A stretch of 64,000 nt of DNA. Source: Camarhynchus parvulus (Eukaryota > Chordata > Aves > Passeriformes > Thraupidae). The notes beneath the pieces were generated by a model. That model saw nothing but the letters and a program-made list of their open reading frames with translations, had not been told where the DNA came from and did no database searches. Each line of letters starts with the position of its first letter. The first letter of the stretch is position 1. Location: NCBI RefSeq assembly GCF_901933205.1, contig NC_044582.1, forward strand, positions 19,009,820 to 19,073,819. The letters run 5' to 3'. The translations under genes and the position numbers were made by a program. This document shows positions 55,881 to 64,000 of the stretch, piece after piece.

Positions 55881-56105
55881 GTATTATCATTAAAAAACTC
55901 CTGTCTCACACACCCTACACCTGTTTAAATATAAAAACCAACTCTGTAGATGAAGAACTGCTTGTACCCCTGGGGCAGCTCCAGTGGGACACAGCCTGCC
56001 TCAGCCCCCGAGGGGCTGGAGGAAAACCCCCCGTGAGGGATTTGGGGTTTTGTTGTTGTTCTTTGGTGGTTTTGTTTGTTTGGTTGGTTTTTCTGTTTGT
56101 TTTGG
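55881..56105. other. Intergenic, edge of pyrimidine tract
   Basis: Nothing recognised except a TTTG/GTTT-rich lead-in to the T tract from about 56046. Confidence 0.5.
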
Positions 56106-56232
56106 TTTTTTTTTTTGTTTTGTTTTCTTCTTTCCTTCGGTTTATTTTCCTTTCCTTTTTCCTTTTTCCTTTTTCCTTTTTCCTTTTTTTTTTTTTTTTC
56201 CTTTTTCTTTTTTTTTTTTTTTTTTTTTCCTT

Positions 56233-56271
<39 letters not shown>

Positions 56272-56416
56272 CTTTTTTTTTTTTTTTTTCTTTTTTCTTT
56301 TTTTTTTTTTTTTCTTTTCCTTTTTCTTTTTTTTTTTTTTTTTTCTTTTTTTCTTTTTTTTTTTTTTTTTTTTCTTTTTTTTTTTCCTTTTTCTTTTTTC
56401 TTTTTCCTTTTTTTTT

Positions 56417-56448
<32 letters not shown>

Positions 56449-56518
56449 CTTTTTTTTTCTTTTTTTTTTTTTTTCCTTTTTCTTTTTTTCCTTTTTCCTT
56501 TTTCTTTTTTCCCCCCTT
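56106..56518. repeat. Long T/C homopyrimidine tract
   Basis: About 410 bp of almost pure T with single C or CC steps, from CCTTTTTCCTTTTTC units into long T runs. Encodes spurious poly-Phe (plus) and poly-Lys (minus) ORFs. Confidence 0.95.
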
Positions 56519-56879
56519 TTTTCCCAGCTGGGAACATAGGAGAAGGAAGGGGCTCTGAGGGGTTTCTCTGGGATTCACTGGGATGGAATTTCAGGGAATT
56601 CTCTGCAGGAGCAGCTCGGAGGTTTTTTAGGAAGAATCCAGAGGTTCTCTTTCTGTGTCAAAGCATTTCTGGCCACAGCATGGAAGGAGCTGTAATTCCC
56701 AGGTTTGTGGATGTGTCCTTAGGGATTCCCCCCTGCTGTTCCCCTGCCTGGCTCCTGCAGCTTTTCCAATCTGGAAATCCACGGTTTGCCAAGGCCACGC
56801 TCTGCCCGTGGGGACAGATGGCAACAAGAAGTGCAGGAAAGCTTCCTTCAAGAAACAACAAATTCAGAGAAAGCCAAGG

Positions 56880-57080
56880 AGGCACAAAATGATTGTCAAG
56901 ATGTAATTATTGCAGGGAATGAGAGGCAGGCAGGCTGCTTGAACCTGCCCGCTCGGGGTTGGATTAATATGGAGCATTTAATCATTAGGGAGATGGAATT
57001 AGTTCACCCAGACTGATCTCTAAGCTGAACTGGAAAGTTGGACACAATAATAATTCCATAAACTTCCTCAGAATAATAAT
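56880..57080. promoter_or_regulatory. Candidate conserved non-coding element
   Basis: Single-copy AT-rich stretch (TGTAATTATTGCAGGGAATG, GGATTAATATGGAGCATTTA, AATCATTAGGGAGATGGAAT). No ORF or repeat homology. Texture only. Confidence 0.25.
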
Positions 57081-59384
57081 TCTCCTGGACAGTCGTGCTG
57101 AAGGGCATCACCTTGTGGGGCTCTGTTTCCAGGTGTGCTTCACCTGGGAGGAAAGGTGGAAAATGGAGCTGCTGCTTTGGAGAGGAAAGAGTGAGAATGT
57201 TTTGTCTCCCATGCTGAGGCTCAGGCCTGGGGGGAAGGTTTCCTGCATTTTCAATGTTTCTGCTTTATTTTTTTAATTGAAGGTTTGGTTGGGGTGTATT
57301 TAAGGGAAGTGTCTTTCTTCTCTCAGTTTTTAATTTCCAGGCAGGAGCTGTGATTTTAGCAGCTCCTCTTCAGTTTCCAATCCCAAGTGTAGTTGGGTTC
57401 ATCTGCCAGAATTTGTCTGAAGGATGGGAAAAAAATGGGAAAATAATTGAAGAAAATGTTTGGGAATTGTTACAATGAAATAATGAGAAACAGGGGAATG
57501 TAATTAACAAGTAATTATCAGAGGGGTTTTGCAGGGGTCAGGACCTGCCCTTCCAGTTTCTCCTGGCTTTGAGGGACATTTCATAAAGCCTTTTTTGGGG
57601 TGAAATGTTGTAAAACTGCCCCTCATCACTGCTGCTTGTTCCCATCCCTCTGATACAGGTAGGCTTGGCTGGACTCTGCTTTTCCCCACCTAAAATCTGG
57701 GACCACTGCTCTGAGCATGGCAGATTTCAGAGCCTTTCACCGGCTTGGGTGTTTGAAATGGGGGGAGGAGGTGCTGGAAATGCTTTGGGAAGGTGGGGAT
57801 TGGTCAAAGGCTGCACTGGTGGTCTTGGGAGTGTTTTACCAGCTCAGTGAATGAGAAGTGAAATGAGGACTCCATCAGCCAAACTGGGGGTGTGATGGAG
57901 CAGAGCATCCCTGGCAAGGACAGGGACTGGAATTCAGGGCTGGCCCCACCTGGCAGCTCTGTGGGTCAGGAGAGGACTCCCAGTCTGAACTGGGAGCCCC
58001 CCAGTTTGCCAGGGATCCATTAGGAGCACAGCCTGTTGGTTGGCTGAATTAGCAAAGTGCTTTTCCAACTCCTCTAATGTGCAGATGTTCTGTTTGTCCT
58101 TGAAGTTTACTGTAACAACAACAACAACAAAAAGTCATTTATAACCTACAAATGACTCCAAGTTTTGAAAAATGAATGCAGGAGAATGCAGAGCAGGGCT
58201 GGGGAATGGGGGCTGCTGCTTGCTGGGGAGAGCAGCTGTGCAGTCTGCAGCAGCACAGCTGCAAATGCGCCCCGAGCGCTGCTGTGCCGCAGCTCCGCTG
58301 CCACAACGAGCGGGCTCAGGGAACAAGGGAGCGTTCAACAGCCTGGAGGGGCTGCCAGGCACCTGTGGCACAGGAGGCAGCCCCGGAGGGCTCCAGGGGA
58401 TGCTCTCGTGTGCAGCTTTCTGCTGCAAACAAAGCAAGCCTGTAGCTGGCTGTTGCCAGATGACTCAGAATAATGACACTGCGAGCAGTAAACAGTTTTA
58501 ATTTATACAGGTGACATTTAAAATGCAAATCAGACCTTAAGATAATTGCTGGGAAGAAGGGAGCCTCTGTTGGTTTAGGGAATATTTCCAGTTTCTATGG
58601 AAATTGTTTGTAGTGCAGTGAGAGGGAGGAAGGGGCTGGTGCCTGCCAGGGCCTGGCTGGAGCTGCCCCTGCCTGGGCACAGGAGCTGGGCCAGGGGAGC
58701 TTCTGGGGCAAGAAGTTCTCAAACCTGTTGGAAAAAAATAATTTTTCTTTCCTCTTGACATTGCAAAAGCAGATGGGCCGAGATGAGGTGGTGTCCCCAT
58801 AAATGTGAGTGCCTAAAGCTGCTGGGCAGGGCCGGGTTAGCTGCGGTTGGGAAGGAGCCCTGAGCAGTTTCTGCTGCTCAGTGGCTTTTTGGGAGCTCTG
58901 CCCTGACCTCCCAAAGCAATCATTTCCTCTTTGTGCTCGGAACATCTCCTGGGGACCTCAGCATTTTTATTTATCTGGTTTAGAGCAGATTTGTGCTCTG
59001 TGTACAGCCCCCAATCCTGTTTGCTGCTCTGATCCCATCTTCCCCTCCTGGAGCTGGACTTGCCAGAGGCTTTGGGGATTTTTTGGTGGGAATTCCCTGA
59101 GTGCTTTTTTTCCCCCGATTAACCTCCCACAAAGCCTTTCAGCGACCTGCTATTAACCCCCTTTGTGCTCAGCTGCTCCCTGCTCACCCAGCTGCCTGGG
59201 AGATGCAATCTCCTCCTTCCCGCGGGTGGGAGTGTGGAACAGCAGCTCTGGGGCTGCTCCCACCTTGCCCTGGAAATGCAAGAGGTTCTTCATACATTTT
59301 TCATTTTAATGTTACCTTTTAATGCTTTGGATCACCTCCCCTGCAACTGGAGCAACAGGCTGTTATGCCTGCTCTATCTTTAAT

Positions 59385-59645
59385 TGGGCCTTCTTAGCAG
59401 GTTTAAAGAGGTTTTCATACTCAGGTTAATAACCTGCGCTTGCACTTCACTCGAATGTTTTTATTCAGTGATCAGTTGTTGGTGCAGGTTTGAGGACTCA
59501 GCAAATCCCTAAGTTATTTATAATAAATCCTGTAACCACCTGATAGCTATTACAGACTCTTTAAAATTAATGCCACCCTCATTTGCTGCTGTTTGTAACA
59601 GCCCCAGTTGCTTAACCACCGATAAATAATGCATAAAAAGCAGTG
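59385..59645. promoter_or_regulatory. Candidate conserved non-coding element
   Basis: Single-copy AT-rich stretch with GGTTAATAACCTGCGCTTGC, an HNF1-like GTTAATAAC half-palindrome, and CGATAAATAATGCATAAAAA. No ORF or repeat homology. Confidence 0.25.
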
Positions 59646-60179
59646 TAAGGAGCAGATTGGTGTCTTTCTCCACCTTGCCTGTGCTGGGGGCTGTGGGCAG
59701 AGCTGGGCTGGCTGGGAGGAGGGCTCTGCTGCCCCTCAGGGCCAGGGAGGGGGTGCTTGGTGTCCCTGTCACCCCCGGGGGATGGTGCAGAGGCTGCAGA
59801 GCCTCCCTGGCAGCCTCAGCACGGGCTCAGCTCACAGGGGAAGGGTCTGAAACTTTTCAGAGGAGTTTTTACCAATAAGGGAGGCGGTGCCCAGGGCAGC
59901 TGAGGCTGCCCCTGCATCCCAAGGTCAGCCTGGGATGGGCAAGGTCCCTGGGCAGCCTCTGGCCCTTCTCCCAGGGCTGTGTCCGAGCTCCTCCGCAGCT
60001 GCCCAGAGCTGGGATAAACCTGAATCCCAGGAATGGAGCAGCTGTCCCTGGCTGGTGTGGGGGCCCTGGCACAGCCGGGGCTGCAGGTGAGCAGGGCTGT
60101 GAGCAGCTGAGCCCCAGCAGGAGCTACCAGGGCTCTGACAGCTCCTTTGTCCCTGCCATCTGAGCACACACACACCTGC

Positions 60180-60315
60180 ACAAGTGATTTAATTCAGGCG
60201 TGGCAATTAAGGGAACAATTATCTCTCGTGTCTTGGGCTGATCTCTGGGTCATCTGGGCATTATCCCTTTTGATCTCATTATGAATTTAAAATATGTAAT
60301 AAATTGGCTCTGATT
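60180..60315. promoter_or_regulatory. Candidate conserved non-coding element
   Basis: Single-copy AT-rich stretch (GTGATTTAATTCAGGCGTGG, GGCAATTAAGGGAACAATTA). Texture only. Confidence 0.2.
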
Positions 60316-60984
60316 CAGTGGGAAAGGTCAGGCTTGCTTTCTGCAGGAGACAAGGGTGGATTTAATGGGAAGATCTCAAGGACAAGGGAGACATTTGCTC
60401 AGGACGGAGGGAATGAGAGGGCTGTGCAGGACCTGTGCAGGTGCAGGACCTTTCCATGGGCAGTCCTGCCTCAGGGCATGCCCAGGGGCTGAAACCTGGC
60501 CCAGCTGGCAGCTGAGGGCTGGTGCCTCATCAGAAGCTCCTCTTTGGGGATCCAGTACTGGGGAAGCCTGGCTGGCTCCAAAAGGGGGACCCGAGGAACC
60601 CCAGTTCTTCATTCCCTCTGAGAGCCTTGGCAGCCTGCTGGAGAAGGTGGGTGGGCAGGTGGGGAACAGCTCGTTGTGTGGTCATGGCATTGCAGGAGAT
60701 CCTCTGCACCCAGCTGAGCTTAGCTGACTCACCCACGTTAAATCTGATTTATGTTGGTTTTGTCTGGTTCTTTTTTATGCATTTATACCATTACGTCATA
60801 ATCAAGGCATCCACTCAAAAAAAAAGCTCAGTATAAGCAATAAATAGCTTTGTTTTCCTCTCTCAGATGTGTCATTGCAGCAGAGCTGCAGGGCTGGCAG
60901 CACTGTGGGGCTCTGGCAGCACCCATGGGGTCCCCACGGGGCAGGGGCACCCAGGCGGGGCAGGCATCCTCACCCGGGGTGCAG

Positions 60985-61115
60985 AGCAAGGCTGGGGCTG
61001 CCCCTGCATCCCTGGGAGCGCCCAGGGCCGGGCTGGATGGGGCTGGGACACCCTGGGATGGTGGGAGGTGTCCCTGGAATGGGATCGTCTGTGGGGTCCC
61101 TCCCGACCACAGCGC
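60985..61115 (+). mobile_element. CR1 LINE 3' fragment, sense
   Basis: GCTGGGGCTGCCCCTGCATC, CCAGGGCCGGGCTGGATGGG, ACCCTGGGATGGTGGGAGGT, CCCTCCCGACCAC. GC-rich, 5'-truncated CR1 tail. Confidence 0.85.
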
Positions 61116-61183
61116 CCCACAGCTGGTTCAGTTCACTCATTGGCCCCTGTGGGTCTGTTCTGGGCGGTCTGTGGAGTGCCACC

Positions 61184-61545
61184 TGTGGGAAATAGCAAAG
61201 GTAAGAGGATTTGCAGAGAGCTGTCAAAGCAGCTTTAGAAACAAGGAACGGAAAGCTCAGAGTTAGCTGCAGCTGCAAAGTCTAAAGGTAGAAAGAGTTA
61301 CAATGGATACAGCAAGCAAGGATGTAAAACAATAGCTCGAGTTTTAGGCTTGGTTAAGATAGACCTTAACACTGTAGGAAAATATGTTCAGTAAGGTAGT
61401 AGAAGGTTTTAAACTTAACAATGGTGTATTGTGTGTTGTTACTAGAAAGAAGACAAGCCTTTTCCACCTGGATTTGCTGACACACAGGGTGGGAACCATC
61501 TCATCTCTGGTACCAATCCAGTTGTTAATGCCTAACCCCAAGCTC
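61184..61545. mobile_element. Possible LTR-like retroelement remnant
   Basis: It starts TGTGGGAAATAGCAAAGG and has the A-rich and purine-rich texture of a songbird endogenous-retrovirus LTR or internal piece. No clear TATA/AATAAA pair, end or target duplication is visible, so the call is weak. No coding content. Confidence 0.3.
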
Positions 61546-61579
61546 CCCTTCATTGTCTATCCCCGTGCAGCACCTGCCC

Positions 61580-61790
61580 TGGATTAATTAAAACAACTTG
61601 TGCTGCAATTTGGCAGGGCAGCCTTGATGGGCACCTGCTTAGTGAGGAGCTGCAGCGTTTTATCAACATTAATGAGTGATGGGAGGCCCTGGTGCCCTTT
61701 TCACCCAGGTCCTGCTCAAATCACCGCGTGATCAGCCTTAATTACAGCCGGTTAATTGGCTGCTCCCTGCCTGGCAGGTGTTTAGGCAAA
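61580..61790. promoter_or_regulatory. Candidate conserved non-coding element
   Basis: GGATTAATTAAAACAACTTG, TTATCAACATTAATGAGTGA and CCTTAATTACAGCCGGTTAA in a single-copy stretch. Texture only. Confidence 0.22.
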
Positions 61791-62211
61791 CCTTCCATAG
61801 CTCAGGGGTTGGTGAGGAGCCCCTGCAGCTGGGCAGGGCAGGCAGGGCTGGGGAATGGCTCTGCAGGGCCTCACCAGCACATCCAGCAGTGATCCAGCTC
61901 TGTCATGGTGGTGTGGGATGCTATAAAAAATACAGATAATAATAATAATTACAGCAATAGTAACGATAATGATGGGGAAGTAAAAATCCCAGTCTGTACA
62001 GGATGTGCTCTTCACCAGTCCTGTGGCACTGCTGGGTCTTTGGGGATTCCCAGCAATCCAGAAAGATCCTCCTGTTGTTCCTTGGTCCTGTCCAGCCAAA
62101 TCGCCCCATTGCAGGTCTGCAGTGCGGGGTGGGGTGGCTGTGCAGCACCCGCAGCTTTCCCAGGCTTTCCTGTCCCTTTGGGCCCTGGCTGAGAGCAAAG
62201 GGCTCTGTGGA
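61791..62211. other. Intergenic, no gene seen
   Basis: Contains a short AAT-type microsatellite near 61932-61975. Nothing else recognised. Confidence 0.5.
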
Positions 62212-62530
62212 AAATCCCAGAATGGTTTGGGCAAGGAGGGACCTTAAATCCCACCCAGTGCCACCCCTGCCATGGGGGGACACCTCCCACTGTCTCAGAT
62301 CACCCCCAGCCCGGCCTTGGGCACTGCCAGGGGTCCAGGGGCAGCCCCAGCTGCTCTGGGCACCCTGTGCCAGGGCTGCCCACCCTGCCAGGGAAGGATT
62401 TATCCCCAATATCCCACCTAACCCTGCTCTCTGTCAGTTTGAAGCCATTCCCTGCGTCCTGGCTCTCCAGGTCCCTCTCCATCATCCTCGCGGCTCCCTT
62501 CAGGAGGATCCCAAATCCCCTTGGGAGGAG
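62212..62530 (-). mobile_element. CR1 LINE 3' fragment, antisense
   Basis: AATCCCAGAATGGTTTGGGC, AGGGACCTTAAATCCCACCC, GGGCAGCCCCAGCTGCTCTG, GAAGCCATTCCCTGCGTCCT, AGGTCCCTCTCCATC in reverse-complement order. A long, well-kept copy. Confidence 0.92.
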
Positions 62531-62721
62531 GAGACCCCTCTGGGGCATCTCTAGTTCTGAGTGGAGCCTGGATGGGTTCCCTGCTGGCTGGGAGCAGAGC
62601 TCTGCTGGCTCCCATGCCTGCTGGGTGCTGTCCCTGCCTCTGGTGCCCCAGAGCCCCCTTCCCACAGCCCAGCCCCCCAGGAGGGTTCCAGGGTCTGTCT
62701 CGGGGTCTCTGCTGCTCACAG

Positions 62722-63228
62722 TGACTTTGAGGTACATTAGAAAGTCTCTTTTCCCAGTCTGGCAGTCAGAGAAGGAGTCAGAGCTCTTCAGTTCTCAGTC
62801 TCAAGGTTGTTTATTGTATCTTATCTATAAAATTCTTTCTCCTGTCCAGCCGAGGTCTGCTCAGCAGGACAGACAGAGGCACTCTGCCTGCCCCGGGGTG
62901 GTGTTATCTTTTTATACTAAAAACTACGTGTACAATGTTTACAATAACTTCCCAATACCTATCACCTATGTTAGACAGTGAGCTTCTACTCTAAACCAAT
63001 CCAAAAGTGCCACCATCACAGCAGGAGATGGAGGCCAAGAAGAAGGAGGAGAAAGGCTGGACACGTCCAGATTCCTCCATGTTGCCCCCTGAACCCCCAT
63101 TCTAAAAACCCCAAAAATCTATTTTTCACCCTGTGATAAATTCACTATCATTCTACTTAAACTGCCGTGGCTTGCAGATCCTCATGTAAGGTTGGTAATT
63201 TGCTCCATGGGTCATAATCAAACCCACA
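62722..63228 (-). mobile_element. Solo LTR of an endogenous retrovirus, minus orientation
   Basis: Read on the minus strand it runs from TGTGGGTTTGATTATGACC (63228) to a CA near 62722. A TATA box TATAAAAAG lies at 62916-62908 and AATAAA at 62815-62810, ~95 nt apart, the layout of a U3-R boundary. It resembles LTRs I associate with songbird genomes. No gag, pol or env sequence lies beside it, so it is a solo LTR with no coding capacity. Ends are approximate and no clean target duplication was found. Confidence 0.7.
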
Positions 63229-64000
63229 GGTGTCTTGGGCTCTGTGCCAGGGTCCCTGAGCCCCTGGCAGGGGTTTGGCAGTCCAGGACAGACAGAGGGA
63301 TGTCCTCAACTCTGACAGGTCTGGTTTGGGCTCTGCTGGGAGAATTGCTCAGCTCCCCACGGAGCCCAGCCTCAGCAGCCCCGAGGGAAAATCCATCCCT
63401 GCCACAGCAGCCGTGCTGCCCTGCCCTGGCAGCGCCTTGCACAGGCAGCTCAGGTTTATCCCAGGCCAACAATTCACATTTATGTCCACTTGCCATGCAG
63501 TATTTGCAAGCCCCAAGGGATCTCTACCCCGAATTCATTGGCAGTAAGTGGCAGATGTGTTGCTGCAGGCCCAGGGCTTTGGCTTGGAGGGGATTTTCCC
63601 CAGCCCCCGGGTGCCAGGCGGGCAGAGGGGTGGAAAGGTGAGGGAACAATCACAAGTGGCCGCTTTTCCTTTTTCCCCTGTTCTGGCAAGAAGCCCTCTA
63701 CATCTTGTAACTATTCCCAGGGGAGAGCATGAATGCTGTAGCCAGATTAAGTCAGCATGAGCAGAATCACATTTTCTGGGGGGCTCTGGGAGGCTGTAGC
63801 TCATTATAATTATCCGGAGGACGCAGCCAAATTGTTTAAACACCCTGCGAGTGTCAGAAAATGAGCTGCAAACTCAAAAAATGAAGACATAAATAGTGAT
63901 AACAGGCTATTCCAGACTTGTTTTCAGAAATGGATGCCTGGATTTTGGAAAGGAGTTTTATAAGGGCTTTATAAGCCTTATTTAAAAGCGATTTTTGAAA
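63229..64000. other. Intergenic flank, AT-rich end
   Basis: No gene. 63720-64000 is a single-copy AT-rich stretch (CATTATAATTATCCGGAGGA, GACATAAATAGTGATAACAG) that could be conserved non-coding DNA. Confidence 0.45.

Larger units (their letters stand above)
56519..60984. other. Intergenic flank, no gene seen
   Basis: No exons recognised. It holds AT-rich single-copy blocks (56880-57080, 59385-59645, 60180-60315), a short AAC repeat at 58116-58132, and a weak CR1-like patch at 59885-59945 that is too short to call. Confidence 0.5.

Noticed and set aside
55984..56892. 302-codon poly-Phe ORF and minus-strand poly-Lys ORF
   Set aside because: Translation of a homopyrimidine tract.
59885..59945. 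CR1-like patch (GCAGCTGAGGCTGCCCCTGC)
   Set aside because: Too short and without the neighbouring CR1 blocks to call an insertion.
62722..63228. Full endogenous retrovirus
   Set aside because: Only one LTR with no coding or primer-binding sequence on either side.
52076..64000. Search for the first exon of GRM7, the next gene in mammals
   Set aside because: No exon-like sequence with a signal peptide or receptor motifs was seen; the gene must start beyond the window if synteny holds.

Overview
The window is vertebrate nuclear DNA, almost certainly from a bird and probably a songbird. The genes are split by GT-AG introns, CpG-rich promoters sit at two 5' ends, and the dispersed repeats are CR1 LINE fragments, several with the bird-type ATTCTGTG-like 3' end. 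One solo-LTR-like element resembles LTRs I associate with songbird genomes. There is no bacterial operon, CRISPR array or prophage.

Three protein genes lie on the plus strand in the order BHLHE40 (last exon only, 203-1062), ARL8B (complete, 7 coding exons, 20017-32553) and EDEM1 (complete, 12 coding exons, 39103-49442). To my knowledge this is the same order and orientation as on human chromosome 3p26. The exon joins were worked out by hand. The ARL8B joins give exactly 186 residues. The EDEM1 joins give 607 residues, or 639 if an upstream duplicated splice acceptor is used.

Layout: 1-3025 BHLHE40 intron end, last exon and 3' UTR, with two minisatellites in the UTR; 3026-19147 intergenic, with a GGAT microsatellite, two strong inverted repeats, a 31/38-bp alternating minisatellite and a roughly 500-bp TA-rich island; 19148-20390 CR1, tandem array and CpG promoter of ARL8B; 20017-34430 ARL8B, with most CR1 debris in its 8.8-kb first intron; 34431-39102 intergenic and EDEM1 CpG promoter; 39103-about 52075 EDEM1; 52076-64000 gene-free flank with a 30-bp minisatellite, a roughly 470-bp T/C tract, CR1 copies, a solo LTR and several AT-rich stretches that look like possible conserved non-coding elements.

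The three genes do not form a pathway. BHLHE40 is a circadian/hypoxia E-box repressor, ARL8B is the lysosomal small GTPase, and EDEM1 is an ER-associated degradation lectin/mannosidase. One possible link is a near-palindromic GTCACGTGAG box in the ARL8B promoter, a class that TFEB-family factors and BHLHE40 itself can bind.

The most unusual feature is in EDEM1. The 3' splice site plus the start of coding exon 11 is tandemly duplicated with a period of exactly 96 bp (32 codons), 73 of 75 bases identical, and open in frame through both copies, so either acceptor gives a full-length protein. A second is EDEM1 exon 2, whose splice acceptor sits 9 bp after the 3' end of a CR1 element that appears to supply the branch point.
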